Source: Sneathiella chinensis (GTDB taxonomy: Bacteria; Pseudomonadota; Alphaproteobacteria; Sneathiellales; Sneathiellaceae). Taken from it: a stretch of 64,000 nt of DNA. A model generated the notes under the pieces. It ran no database searches. It was not told where the DNA came from and worked only from the letters and a program-made list of their open reading frames with translations. Position 1 is the first letter of the stretch, and each line of letters opens with the position of its first letter. This document shows, piece by piece, positions 55,870 to 64,000 of this stretch. Made by a program: the position numbers and the translations under genes. Location: positions 558,001-622,000 of the forward strand of contig NZ_VNWN01000004.1 in assembly GCF_012720115.1 (NCBI RefSeq), in the 5' to 3' direction.

Positions 55870-56910
55870 ATGAAATCTCGTAAGCTGAAAACGACCTTTT
55901 TGGGGGTGCTTGGCGTCGCGTTCGCGGCAACTGCCTTTGCGAATATTGCGTCTGCCGCAACCGAACTGACCGTTTACACCGCCGTTGAAGCGGAAGACCT
56001 GAAGAAATACGCAAAGCGGTTCAACGAAGACCATCCGGATATCAAGATCAACTGGGTACGCGATTCCACCGGTATCGTGACAGCCAAGCTGCTGGCGGAA
56101 AAAGAAAACCCGCAGGCGGATGTGGTCTGGGGTCTGGCGGCCACCAGCCTGATGCTGCTGGGCGAGGAAGGCATGCTTGAGCCATATTCCCCGAACGGTG
56201 TTGAGAAACTGGACCCGAAATTCCGGGACAAGAACAACCCGACAACCTGGACCGGAATGGACGCCTGGGTTGCCTCCATCTGCTACAACACCGTTGAGGC
56301 TGAAAAAGCCGGCCTGCCGGTTCCGACCTCCTGGAAAGACCTGACCAAGCCCGTCTACAAAAACCAGGTGATCATGCCGAACCCGAATTCTTCCGGTACC
56401 GGCTTCCTTGACGTGTCTTCCTGGCTGCAGCTTTTTGGTGAAGAAGGCGGTTGGCAGTATATGGATCAGCTCCACGACAATATCGCCCGCTACACCCACT
56501 CTGGCTCCAAGCCGTGTAAACTGGCAGCCGCCGGTGAAATCCCGATCGGTATCTCTTTTGCTTTCCGTGCTGCCAAATCCAAGGCACAGGGCGCCCCGCT
56601 TGAAATCATCATTCCGACAGAAGGCGTCGGCTGGGACATGGAAGCAACGGCCATCATCAAGGGTTCCAAGAACATGGAAGCCGCCAAGACATTGGTAGAC
56701 TGGTCCATCACCAAGAAAGCCAATGAAATGTACAACGAAGGCTATGCTGTTGTTGCCTATCCGGGTGTCGCAAAACCGGTTGAGCATTTCCCACCGCAAG
56801 TTGGCTCCGCAATGATCGACAACGACTTTGCCTGGGCCGCGAAGAACCGCGATCGCATTCTGAAAGAGTGGCAGGAACGCTACGATTCCAAATCTGAAGC
56901 GAAGAACTGA
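55870..56910 (+). CDS. 2-Aminoethylphosphonate ABC transporter substrate-binding protein
   Basis: Periplasmic binding protein of 346 residues, of the iron/spermidine-like family that includes PhnS and AepX. A signal peptide (MKSRKLKTTFLGVLGVAFAA to IASA, about residues 1-36) precedes ELTVYTAVEAEDLKKYAKRF, WVRDSTGIVTAKLLAEKENP, DVVWGLAATSLMLLGEEGML and MPNPNSSGTGFLDVSSWLQL, the pattern seen in annotated AEP binders. ATG 55870 follows AGAAGGATTCGA. A stable hairpin behind the gene probably favours high expression relative to the ATPase gene. The following transporter and phnW genes support AEP as ligand. Confidence 0.9.
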   Translation: MKSRKLKTTFLGVLGVAFAATAFANIASAATELTVYTAVEAEDLKKYAKRFNEDHPDIKINWVRDSTGIVTAKLLAEKENPQADVVWGLAATSLMLLGEEGMLEPYSPNGVEKLDPKFRDKNNPTTWTGMDAWVASICYNTVEAEKAGLPVPTSWKDLTKPVYKNQVIMPNPNSSGTGFLDVSSWLQLFGEEGGWQYMDQLHDNIARYTHSGSKPCKLAAAGEIPIGISFAFRAAKSKAQGAPLEIIIPTEGVGWDMEATAIIKGSKNMEAAKTLVDWSITKKANEMYNEGYAVVAYPGVAKPVEHFPPQVGSAMIDNDFAWAAKNRDRILKEWQERYDSKSEAKN

Positions 56911-56931
56911 TCCAGCGTCATGTTTGGACCG

Positions 56932-56961
56932 GCCCCTCATCCCTGTTTTGGGATGGGGGGC
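56932..56961 (+). terminator. Intra-operon hairpin after the binding-protein gene
   Basis: Twelve-bp stem GCCCCTCATCCC / GGGATGGGGGGC (one T-G pair) with a 6-base loop and no T run. Such stems after binding-protein genes protect the 3' end or attenuate transcription, raising binding protein over transporter. Confidence 0.6.
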
Positions 56962-57023
56962 TGGTGCGTTTCCAGAATCGCACGTTTGTTGGTTGCTGGG
57001 TTATTTTGCATTAGGGAAAAATT

Positions 57024-58130
57024 ATGAATTTAGTGAGTAGTGAAAGTCTGGAAAAGCAATATCTACAGATCCGGAATCTGACAAAAATCTTTGGTGATTT
57101 CGCGGCCTTGAAGGATGTCTCTCTGGATGTGTTCGAAGGCGAGTTTGTCTGCTTTCTGGGGCCGTCCGGATGCGGAAAGACAACCCTGCTGCGGGCCATC
57201 GCCGGGCTGGATATCCAGACCCAGGGAACGGTGGAGCAGGAGGGGCGGGATGTTTCGACCCTGCCAGCCGCAGAACGGGATTTCGGTATTGTTTTCCAGT
57301 CCTACGCCCTGTTCCCGAATCTGACGGTTGCTGACAATGTGGGATATGGTCTGGTCAATATGAAGGCGGACAAGGCCAAGGTCAGTGCGCGGGTTGAGGA
57401 GCTTCTGTCACTGGTCGGGTTGTCCGATCAGGGCGACAAGCATCCGGCCCAGCTTTCCGGCGGACAGCAACAACGGGTAGCCCTTGCCCGTGCGCTTGCC
57501 ATGTCACCGGGGCTGCTGCTGCTGGATGAACCGCTGTCAGCGCTGGACGCCAAGGTTCGGGTACATTTGCGCCACGAAATGAAGGAATTGCAACGCCGTC
57601 TGGGCGTTACGACCATCATGGTTACCCATGATCAGGAAGAGGCGCTGACCATGGCCGACCGGATTGTGGTCATGAACAAGGGCGTGATTGAACAGGTGGG
57701 AACACCTGAGGAAATCTATCGCCACCCGGCCAGCCTGTTTGTGGCTGAATTTGTGGGGACCATGAATTTCATCGACGCCGGACGGGGCCCGAAGGGCGAG
57801 GTGGTGCTGGGGGATTTGACCCTTGAACTGAGCCCGCGCGAAGAAGCCAAGTTGAACGGCGGGGATGTGATCACCTGTGTCCGGCCTGAGGATATCAAGG
57901 TCCGCAATGTGGATGAGAATACGGTTAATTCCTTCCCGGTGACGGTGACCGATCTTGAGTTTCTGGGGTCGTTCTATCGCGCTACGCTGAACAACGACAC
58001 TTTGCTCAATCACGAGATTTTTGGGGATTTTTCCATCAATCTGGTGCGGGATCGGGACATCCAGATTGGCAACACCATCCGTGTCGCCCTGCCTGTCAAT
58101 CGGTTGCATATTTTCCGCAAGGGGAAATGA
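57024..58130 (+). CDS. 2-Aminoethylphosphonate ABC transporter ATP-binding protein
   Basis: ATPase of 368 residues. Motifs: Walker A FLGPSGCGKTTLLRAIAG, Q-loop in FGIVFQSYALFPNLTVADNV, signature [20 protein letters not shown], Walker B LLLLDEPLSALDAKVRVHLR, switch His in IMVTHDQEEALTMAD. The C-terminal TOBE-type domain (about 280-368) fits the spermidine/iron class that includes AEP transporters PhnT/AepV. Lying between the binding protein and the permease, it energises uptake. It begins 113 bases after the binding-protein stop, beyond the hairpin. Confidence 0.92.
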   Translation: MNLVSSESLEKQYLQIRNLTKIFGDFAALKDVSLDVFEGEFVCFLGPSGCGKTTLLRAIAGLDIQTQGTVEQEGRDVSTLPAAERDFGIVFQSYALFPNLTVADNVGYGLVNMKADKAKVSARVEELLSLVGLSDQGDKHPAQLSGGQQQRVALARALAMSPGLLLLDEPLSALDAKVRVHLRHEMKELQRRLGVTTIMVTHDQEEALTMADRIVVMNKGVIEQVGTPEEIYRHPASLFVAEFVGTMNFIDAGRGPKGEVVLGDLTLELSPREEAKLNGGDVITCVRPEDIKVRNVDENTVNSFPVTVTDLEFLGSFYRATLNNDTLLNHEIFGDFSINLVRDRDIQIGNTIRVALPVNRLHIFRKGK

Positions 58131-58131
58131 G

Positions 58132-59838
58132 ATGACGGATCAGGCTGTATCAGAGTTAAAATCCCGCGCCATTCGTCCCAAGTTGAGCCGGGATGACTGG
58201 GTCATGCGGGGGTTCATCCTTGCCATTGGGGCGTGGCTTGTCGTCACCCTGTTGCTGCCGCTTTATTCCATGCTGTCAAAGAGCCTGGAATCGAAGGACG
58301 GCGCCTTTGTCGGGCTTGGGAACTATATCGAGTATTTTTCCACGCCAGCCCTGTTTTATTCCATTAACAACAGTTTCTTCATTGCCATTGTCTCTACGCT
58401 GATCACCATCAGTCTGGCGACGGTTTTTGCCTTTATTCTGGCCCGCTCCTGCATTCCGGGAAAAGCGGTTTTCAAGGGGATTGCCCTGCTGCCCCTGCTG
58501 GCACCGTCCCTGTTGCCGGGGATTTCGTTTGTTTATCTGTTCGGGCGTCAGGGGGTCTTGAAGGGCCTGCTGGGGGATTACAGCATCTATGGCCCGATCG
58601 GCATTGTGATGGGCGAGGTGTTCTATACGTTCCCGCACGCCCTGATGATCCTGATTGCCGCCTTTTCCATTGCCGATGCCCGCATGTATGAGGCCGCCGT
58701 GGCCCTTCGCACTTCGCGCATTCGGACCTTTTTCACGGTCACATTGCCGGGAATCAAATACGGGTTGATCAGTGCCATTTTCGTGGTGTTCACCCTCGTG
58801 ATCACGGATTTCGGTATCCCCAAGGTTATCGGTGGCCAGTATAATGTTCTGGCGACGGATATTTATAAACAGGTGATCGGGCAACAGAATTTTGAAATGG
58901 GCGCCGTGGTCAGTGTCGTCCTGTTGATCCCGGCCATTCTGGCCTTTGCGGTGGATCGTTTCGTGCAGCGGAAACAGGTTGCCATGCTGACAGCGCGGGC
59001 CGTTCCCTATGAGCCGAAACCCCATGCGTTGCTGGACAAGATTTTCTTTGTCTACTGCCTGATTATCAGCCTGATGATTGTGGGCATTATCGGCATGGCC
59101 GGTTTTGCGTCTTTCGTGTCCTTCTGGCCGTATAATCTGGAACTGTCACTGAAGAACTATAACTTCGACCTGATGGATGGGGGCGGCTGGTCGTCGTTCT
59201 ACAACTCCCTCAAGATGGCAGCCTATACGGCGGTTTTCGGAACCATTGTGATCTTTACCGGCGCGTATATGGTCGAGAAGGCGAACGGCTTCAAGATCGT
59301 GCGCGGTATCATCCAGTTCCTGTGCATGATCCCGATGGCGGTGCCGGGGATGGTGCTGGGTCTGGCCTATATCTTCTTCTTTAACAGCCCGTCCAACCCG
59401 CTGGGGTTCATTTATGGCACCATGCCCATTCTGGTGATTGTCACCATTGCGCATTTCTATACGGTCAGTCACCTGACAGCCATGACGGCCCTGAAACAGA
59501 TCGATCCTGAATTCGAGACGGTCTCCGCCTCGTTGAAGGTGCCGTTCTTCAGGACATTCCTGCGGGTTACTGTGCCGGTCTGTATGCCCGCCATTCTGGA
59601 TATTTCCATCTATCTGTTCGTGAACGCCATGACCACGGTGTCTGCGGTGATCTTCCTCTATTCATCGGATACGACACTGGCGTCGGTTGCGGCGCTGAAC
59701 ATGGATGATGCCGGGGACGTGGCGCCTGCGGCGGCCATGTGTATGGTGATTGTGGCAACATCCGCCACGGTGCGCGTGCTGCATGCCCTGCTGACGCGGG
59801 GGTTGTCGCGGCGGACCCAGGCATGGCGGCAGCGCTAG
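58132..59838 (+). CDS. 2-Aminoethylphosphonate ABC transporter permease (double domain)
   Basis: Inner-membrane permease of 568 residues in which two binding-protein-dependent permease domains are fused, about twelve hydrophobic spans. EAA-type loops appear twice: YEAAVALRTSRIRTFFTVTL in the first half and FETVSASLKVPFFRTFLRVT in the second. Fusion of this kind is typical of the AepW/PhnU-like transporters and iron FbpB proteins. Start at ATG 58132, one base after the ATPase stop; the longer frame overlapping that gene is a shadow. The gene ends directly before the next start. Confidence 0.92.
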   Translation: MTDQAVSELKSRAIRPKLSRDDWVMRGFILAIGAWLVVTLLLPLYSMLSKSLESKDGAFVGLGNYIEYFSTPALFYSINNSFFIAIVSTLITISLATVFAFILARSCIPGKAVFKGIALLPLLAPSLLPGISFVYLFGRQGVLKGLLGDYSIYGPIGIVMGEVFYTFPHALMILIAAFSIADARMYEAAVALRTSRIRTFFTVTLPGIKYGLISAIFVVFTLVITDFGIPKVIGGQYNVLATDIYKQVIGQQNFEMGAVVSVVLLIPAILAFAVDRFVQRKQVAMLTARAVPYEPKPHALLDKIFFVYCLIISLMIVGIIGMAGFASFVSFWPYNLELSLKNYNFDLMDGGGWSSFYNSLKMAAYTAVFGTIVIFTGAYMVEKANGFKIVRGIIQFLCMIPMAVPGMVLGLAYIFFFNSPSNPLGFIYGTMPILVIVTIAHFYTVSHLTAMTALKQIDPEFETVSASLKVPFFRTFLRVTVPVCMPAILDISIYLFVNAMTTVSAVIFLYSSDTTLASVAALNMDDAGDVAPAAAMCMVIVATSATVRVLHALLTRGLSRRTQAWRQR

Positions 59839-61230
59839 ATGACCGGGGCTGACAGACCGGGCGGGAGGCCCCATCAATCCGAAGGGGATGTGAATTTGTC
59901 ACCCCGAAGGCAGGCATGGGCCGCCCGCAACATCGATCCGTCTTCGTCCCGCCTGCTGGCGCGGGACGAGGCGGCCTTCCTGCATCAGTCGGTTTCAACC
60001 CCTTGTTTGAACACCATCAAGGGGGCGGAAGGGGCCTATATCATCGACGGGCAGGGCCGGCGGTATCTGGATTTTCACGGTAACAATGTCCACCATATCG
60101 GGTATGGGCACCCCAAATTGAAAGAGGCCATTACCCGGCAAATGGAGGAACTCCCCTTTGCCCCGCGGCGCTTTACCTGTGAGCCTGCTGTTGAACTGGC
60201 GGAAAAATTGCGGGACATTTCGCCGGGGGATCTTGGCAAGGTGCTGTTTGCGACCGGCGGGTCCGATGCCATCGAAATGGCGCTGAAGGTGGCGCGGGCC
60301 AAAACCGGCCGGTTCAAGACCCTGTCTTTCTGGGATGCGTTCCACGGGGCCGGGTTTGGCGCGTCCAGCATCGGCGGGGAGCAACTGTTCCGGGGGCAGG
60401 CGATCGGACCGCTTTTGCCGGGAACCGAACATGTGGCCCCCTTTGCCTGCTACCGCTGCCCCTATGGATATGAGGCAAGGCCAGACGGAACCCCCGATCT
60501 TGAAACCTGCAAGATGACCTGTGCCAATATGGTGCGTTATGTGCTGGAAAAGGAAGGCAATGTGGCGGCGGTGATTGCGGAACCGGCCCGTGCCGTTCCC
60601 TATATGCCACCGCCCGGTTTCTGGAAGGCCGTGCGGCAGGCCTGTAACGAGGCCGGGGCAGTGCTGATTTTTGATGAAATTCCAACGGGCCTTGGCAAGA
60701 CCGGGAAGATGTTCGCCTGCGATCATGATGAGGTGGTGCCGGATATCCTGGTCATGGGCAAGGCGCTGGGGGGCGGTATTTTGCCCATCGCCGCGACCCT
60801 GTGCCATCCCGATCTGGATGTGCTGGGGGAGTATGCCATCGGGCATTACACGCATGAGAAAAACCCGGTGACCACACGGGCCGCCCTGACCACCATCGAG
60901 ATTATCGAGGAAGAGGGGCTGGTGGAAAATGCCGCCAGCGTGGGGGCTTATGCGCTGGCGCGGATGCAGGATATGAAATCCCGCCATGACCTGATCGGGG
61001 ATGTGCGGGGGCGGGGATTTTTGCTGGGGCTTGAATTGGTCGAGGACCGGAAAACCCGGGCCGGCGCCCCGGATGCCGCCGAGGAAATCCTGTATAAGGC
61101 GCTGGATGCCGGTCTCAGTTTCAAGACCACCATGGGCAATGTTCTGACCCTGACGCCCCCCCTGATCACCACCCGCGAGCAGATGGATTTTGCGCTGGAT
61201 ATTCTGGAAGCGGCCATCGCGGCCTATTGA
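59839..61230 (+). CDS. pbfA: Class III PLP enzyme, PbfA-like (1-hydroxy-2-aminoethylphosphonate ammonia-lyase candidate)
   Basis: Fold-type I PLP enzyme of 463 residues. It has LFATGGSDAIEMALKVARAK, the Asp of the cofactor site in LIFDEIPTGLGKTGKMFACD, and the Schiff-base Lys in VMGKALGGGILPIA. Annotated widely as an aminotransferase, proteins of this group located between AEP transport genes and phnW include PbfA, which converts (R)-1-hydroxy-2-aminoethylphosphonate to phosphonoacetaldehyde and ammonia. The context matches; sequence alone does not exclude a transaminase. The listed ATG directly abuts the permease stop; TTG 59896, with AAGGGG upstream, is another possible start. Confidence 0.75.
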   Translation: MTGADRPGGRPHQSEGDVNLSPRRQAWAARNIDPSSSRLLARDEAAFLHQSVSTPCLNTIKGAEGAYIIDGQGRRYLDFHGNNVHHIGYGHPKLKEAITRQMEELPFAPRRFTCEPAVELAEKLRDISPGDLGKVLFATGGSDAIEMALKVARAKTGRFKTLSFWDAFHGAGFGASSIGGEQLFRGQAIGPLLPGTEHVAPFACYRCPYGYEARPDGTPDLETCKMTCANMVRYVLEKEGNVAAVIAEPARAVPYMPPPGFWKAVRQACNEAGAVLIFDEIPTGLGKTGKMFACDHDEVVPDILVMGKALGGGILPIAATLCHPDLDVLGEYAIGHYTHEKNPVTTRAALTTIEIIEEEGLVENAASVGAYALARMQDMKSRHDLIGDVRGRGFLLGLELVEDRKTRAGAPDAAEEILYKALDAGLSFKTTMGNVLTLTPPLITTREQMDFALDILEAAIAAY

Positions 61231-61338
61231 TAATTTAAACTGATATATTGAATTAAAAATAGCAATTTGACTTATCCTTTGGGGCGGCGCCATATCAGGG
61301 CATTGATGCCATGATCCCATTTGAAAAGGAGAAGGGAT

Positions 61339-62523
61339 GTGACCCAGATGGCTGTTGCAAGTCAGGAACTTTCCACAGAACAAGGAACAATCGCCGTGGG
61401 CGGGGAACCTTACCTTTTGACGCCGGGTCCGCTGACCACGGCGCTGTCCACCAAGGCGGCCATGCTGCGGGACTGGGGATCGTGGGATGGAGATTTCAAG
61501 GCCGTTACGGCGGAAATCCGGTCCCGTCTGGTTGAGATGTGCGGGGGCGAGGATGCCTATGACTGTGTCCTGATGCAGGGAAGCGGCACCTTTTCCGTCG
61601 AGGCGGCGCTGGCGTCCTTTATCCCGCAGGATGGCAAGGCGCTGATCTTGATGAACGGGGCCTATGGGCAGCGGTCCGCCAAGATACTGGATTATATTGG
61701 CCGCGCCTATGTGACACTGGACAAGGGGGATTACCTGCCGCCGATGCCCGAAGAGGTGGATGCCATCCTTTCCGCCGACGGGGACATCACCCATGTGGTG
61801 GTGGTGCATTGCGAGACCAGTTCCGGTATCCTGAACCCGCTGAAGGGGATCTCGGATGTGACGCAAAAGCATGGCCGGAAGCTGATCGTGGACAGCATGA
61901 GCGCCTTTGGCGCGGTGCCGGTGGATGTGGCCGATGTCCCGTTTGAGGCGCTTGTTTCCTCCGCCAACAAATGTATCGAGGGCGTGCCCGGATTCGGGTT
62001 TGTGCTGGCCCGGAAATCCGCCCTTGAAGCGGCACGAGGCAACAGCCATTCTCTCAGCCTTGATGTTCATGACCAGTGGGTCTACATGAACAAGACGGGG
62101 CAATGGCGCTTTACCCCGCCAACCCATACGGTCGTTGCCTTCCGGGAGGCCTTGCACCTGCACGAGAAGGAAGGGGGCGTCACGGGGCGTCTTGCCCGCT
62201 ATACCCGAAACCGGGATGTACTGGTGTCCGGGATGCGGGCCCTCGGGTTTGAAACCCTGCTTGAGGATGAATGGCTGTCGCCAATCATCACCACCTTTTT
62301 CAGTCCGGCGGACCCCGCCTTTGATTTCGGTCGTTTTTATGATGAAATCAAAGCCCGGGGGTTCGTTATCTATCCCGGCAAGTTGACCGAAGCGGAAAGT
62401 TTTCGCATCGGTTGTATCGGCGCACTGGACCACAGGGTCATGGAAGGTGTATTGAAGGCAGTCAAGGAAAGTTGTGAGGCGATCGGGGTGACGAACTTCG
62501 GTCCGCCGGATGGAGTGAAATAA
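61339..62523 (+). CDS. phnW: 2-Aminoethylphosphonate-pyruvate transaminase
   Basis: Converts AEP and pyruvate to phosphonoacetaldehyde and alanine. The 394-residue PLP protein shows [54 protein letters not shown], and the cofactor Lys in [20 protein letters not shown], all closely matching PhnW. Start at GTG 61339 with AAGGAG seven bases upstream; ATG 61348 is a good alternative and would remove three residues. The 108-base gap from the preceding gene has a possible TTGACT box at 61267. The next gene begins six bases downstream. Confidence 0.95.
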   Translation: MTQMAVASQELSTEQGTIAVGGEPYLLTPGPLTTALSTKAAMLRDWGSWDGDFKAVTAEIRSRLVEMCGGEDAYDCVLMQGSGTFSVEAALASFIPQDGKALILMNGAYGQRSAKILDYIGRAYVTLDKGDYLPPMPEEVDAILSADGDITHVVVVHCETSSGILNPLKGISDVTQKHGRKLIVDSMSAFGAVPVDVADVPFEALVSSANKCIEGVPGFGFVLARKSALEAARGNSHSLSLDVHDQWVYMNKTGQWRFTPPTHTVVAFREALHLHEKEGGVTGRLARYTRNRDVLVSGMRALGFETLLEDEWLSPIITTFFSPADPAFDFGRFYDEIKARGFVIYPGKLTEAESFRIGCIGALDHRVMEGVLKAVKESCEAIGVTNFGPPDGVK

Positions 62524-62529
62524 GAAAAA

Positions 62530-64000
62530 TTGCATGCAACATCGGTTCTGATCAGTTTGTTAGGTGGCGTGGCCCTTCTTTTGTGGGGGCTGCGCATGGT
62601 AAATACAGGTGTGACCCGCGCGTTTGGCCGGGAGCTTGGGAAAATCCTCAATCTTAGCCTGCGGAACCGGGTGAATTCGTTCTTCGGGGGCCTTGGCGTG
62701 ACCATGCTGCTGCAAAGCAGTACCGCCACGGCCCTGCTGACCGCCTCGTTCGCCGGGCGGGGGCTTGTCCCTGCGGCGGCGGGCATTGCCATCATGCTGG
62801 GGGCCGATGTGGGAACCACGCTGGTGGCTCAGTTGCTGAGTTTCGATCTGTCCTGGCTGGCACCGGTGATGCTGTTTGTCGGCTTTGTGCGTCATTCGTC
62901 CGCCAAGTCCACACGGGCCAAGAATCTGGGGCGTATCCTGCTGGGCCTTGGCATGATGCTGACCGCCTTGAAACTGTTGGTCATGGCATCGGAACCGGTG
63001 CGCCAGTCCGATGTGGCCCAATATGTCTTTTCCTCCCTTGCCAACGAACCCGTCCTGACCGTGGTGCTGGGCGCGCTGGTCGCCTTTATCGCCCATTCCA
63101 GTCTGGCGACGGTGCTGTTTATCGTGACGCTGGCCTCTACGGGTGGGGTGCCGCTTGATGTGGGTTATGCCATGATTCTGGGCGCCAATCTGGGCGGTGC
63201 GTTGCCGCCGGTTCTGGCAACCATGAACGGGGATGCAGCGTCGCGCCGTCCGCCGCTTGGCAACTTTATCTGCCGGCTTGCCGGGGTGATTGTCCTGTTG
63301 CCGTTTCTGGACCTTGTGGCCATGGAACTGGTCCGGCTGGAATCAGAACCGGCCCGTCAGTTGGTCAACCTGCATACCTTCTTTAACCTTGGACTGGCCG
63401 CCTTCTTCATTTTCTGGACGGGGCCGCTTGGCCGCCTGACCGAGAAGCTGATCCCGGAAACCCGGAATGCCAATGCCTCGACCCCGGTACCCATGCATCT
63501 GGACAAGGCGGCACTGGCCAGTCCGCAACTGGCACTGGCCAATTCCGTGCGGGATACCCTGCGGATGGGGGATGTGCTGGAGCAGATGTTCCGGGATTTC
63601 CGCCAGGCGTTTGAGAATAACGACAAGGCGCAGCTGGAACCGGTTCGCAAATCCGACGAGTATCTGAAGAATTTCAGTGCCGCCATCAAGCAGTACCTGA
63701 CCGAGCTTGGCCGGGAAACGCTGGAGGAAGAGGATGAGGAACGCTGCACGGAAATCATTTCCTTTTCCAGTGATCTGGAACAGATCGGCAATATTGTCGT
63801 CCTGAATCTGGCCGAATATCTGGAACGCACCAACGAGCAACAGATTGTCTTTTCCGATGCGGACATGAAGGACCAGAACCGGTTGTTTGACATGCTGGTC
63901 GAGAACCTGAAACTGTCCTTCAGTGTGTTGCTGACACGGGACATGACAACCGCAGGCGTATTGGTGCGAAAGAAACAGGCGCTGCGGGATGAGGTCTACA
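62530..64000 (+). CDS. Na/Pi cotransporter family protein with PhoU-like tail (3'-partial)
   Basis: Membrane protein of the NptA/YjbB (PNaS) type; 490 codons are visible and the frame is open at the window end. Two inverted repeats of the family appear: LLQSSTATALLTASFAGRGL (QSSTA signature) and VAFIAHSSLATVLFIVTLAS with HSSLA in place of QSS. About eight membrane spans reach residue 305; then a helical PhoU-like region follows (LANSVRDTLRMGDVLEQMFR, FSSDLEQIGNIVVLNLAEYL). There is no ATG in frame at the start; TTG 62530 is the only plausible early codon, six bases after phnW. It may export or import phosphate. Confidence 0.87.
   Translation, partial: MHATSVLISLLGGVALLLWGLRMVNTGVTRAFGRELGKILNLSLRNRVNSFFGGLGVTMLLQSSTATALLTASFAGRGLVPAAAGIAIMLGADVGTTLVAQLLSFDLSWLAPVMLFVGFVRHSSAKSTRAKNLGRILLGLGMMLTALKLLVMASEPVRQSDVAQYVFSSLANEPVLTVVLGALVAFIAHSSLATVLFIVTLASTGGVPLDVGYAMILGANLGGALPPVLATMNGDAASRRPPLGNFICRLAGVIVLLPFLDLVAMELVRLESEPARQLVNLHTFFNLGLAAFFIFWTGPLGRLTEKLIPETRNANASTPVPMHLDKAALASPQLALANSVRDTLRMGDVLEQMFRDFRQAFENNDKAQLEPVRKSDEYLKNFSAAIKQYLTELGRETLEEEDEERCTEIISFSSDLEQIGNIVVLNLAEYLERTNEQQIVFSDADMKDQNRLFDMLVENLKLSFSVLLTRDMTTAGVLVRKKQALRDEVY

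Noticed and set aside
61267-61296. Possible promoter TTGACT ... CATATC before phnW
   Set aside because: The spacer would be 18 bases and the -10 matches only half the consensus, so it is not listed as a feature.
59995-62535. Very long minus-strand open frame (846 codons) across pbfA and phnW
   Set aside because: It is antisense to two well-matched genes, has a low-complexity His/Gly/Gln-rich product and no ribosome site. Such frames arise from codon bias in GC-rich genes.

Overview
The window reads as chromosomal DNA of a free-living, aerobic alphaproteobacterium, probably a marine Rhodospirillales/Sneathiellales/Kiloniellales-type organism. This rests on gene content (ArsR-methyltransferase fusion beside metF-metH, CysNC fusion, hutF-type histidine catabolism, tetrameric sarcosine oxidase, aminoethylphosphonate uptake), on high-GC coding sequence (about 60% by eye) and on tight ATGA-overlapping operons. 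No rRNA, tRNA, CRISPR array, insertion sequence or integrase was seen.

Layout. 0-3 kb: end of a phosphate operon, pstA(partial)-pstB-phoU-phoB. 3-4.5 kb: mlaC and mlaA on the minus strand (outer-membrane lipid asymmetry). 4.8-10.5 kb: methionine cycle operon with an ArsR-methyltransferase regulator, metF and cobalamin-dependent metH, preceded by a perfect inverted repeat that looks like the regulator's operator. 10.5-13.8 kb: a YHS-domain protein, an ornithine cyclodeaminase-family protein, an unknown protein and a class III nucleotide cyclase. 13.9-17.6 kb: rmlA, then cysD-cysNC (sulfate activation) on the minus strand. 17.9-21.5 kb: two pqiA-like genes, pqiB and pqiC. 21.5-25.4 kb: a phosphonate-monoester-hydrolase-like sulfatase, a MaoC hydratase, an SDR dehydrogenase and a TetR regulator. 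25.4-32.9 kb: complete histidine utilisation locus, hutIHGU divergent from hutFC, with one HutC-like palindrome between them. 33-35.3 kb: hybrid-free sensor kinase. 35.4-37.4 kb: a three-gene low-GC island of unknown proteins (one with uracil-DNA-glycosylase-like features). This is the best candidate here for something undescribed.

37.7-54.6 kb is devoted to methylated amines and C1 flow: a GlxA/AraC regulator, fhs, soxBDAG, a glutamine-synthetase-like ligase, a DeoR regulator, an aldehyde dehydrogenase, an iron alcohol dehydrogenase, a second DeoR regulator with phased TTTGCAAA repeats, and a dimethylglycine-dehydrogenase-like flavoenzyme. Together they could oxidise an amino alcohol or its N-methyl forms to glycine, pass methyl groups to tetrahydrofolate and release formate through Fhs. 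That pathway is inference.

54.6-64 kb is a 2-aminoethylphosphonate (AEP) locus: LysR regulator, an AEP-type ABC transporter (binding protein, ATPase, double-length permease), a class III PLP enzyme resembling the phosphonate ammonia-lyase PbfA, phnW, and a Na/Pi cotransporter with a PhoU-like tail that runs off the window. No phosphonoacetaldehyde-cleaving enzyme (PhnX or PhnA) is visible in this locus. The transporter plus phosphate-carrier layout suggests AEP is used for nitrogen and carbon with phosphate handled separately.
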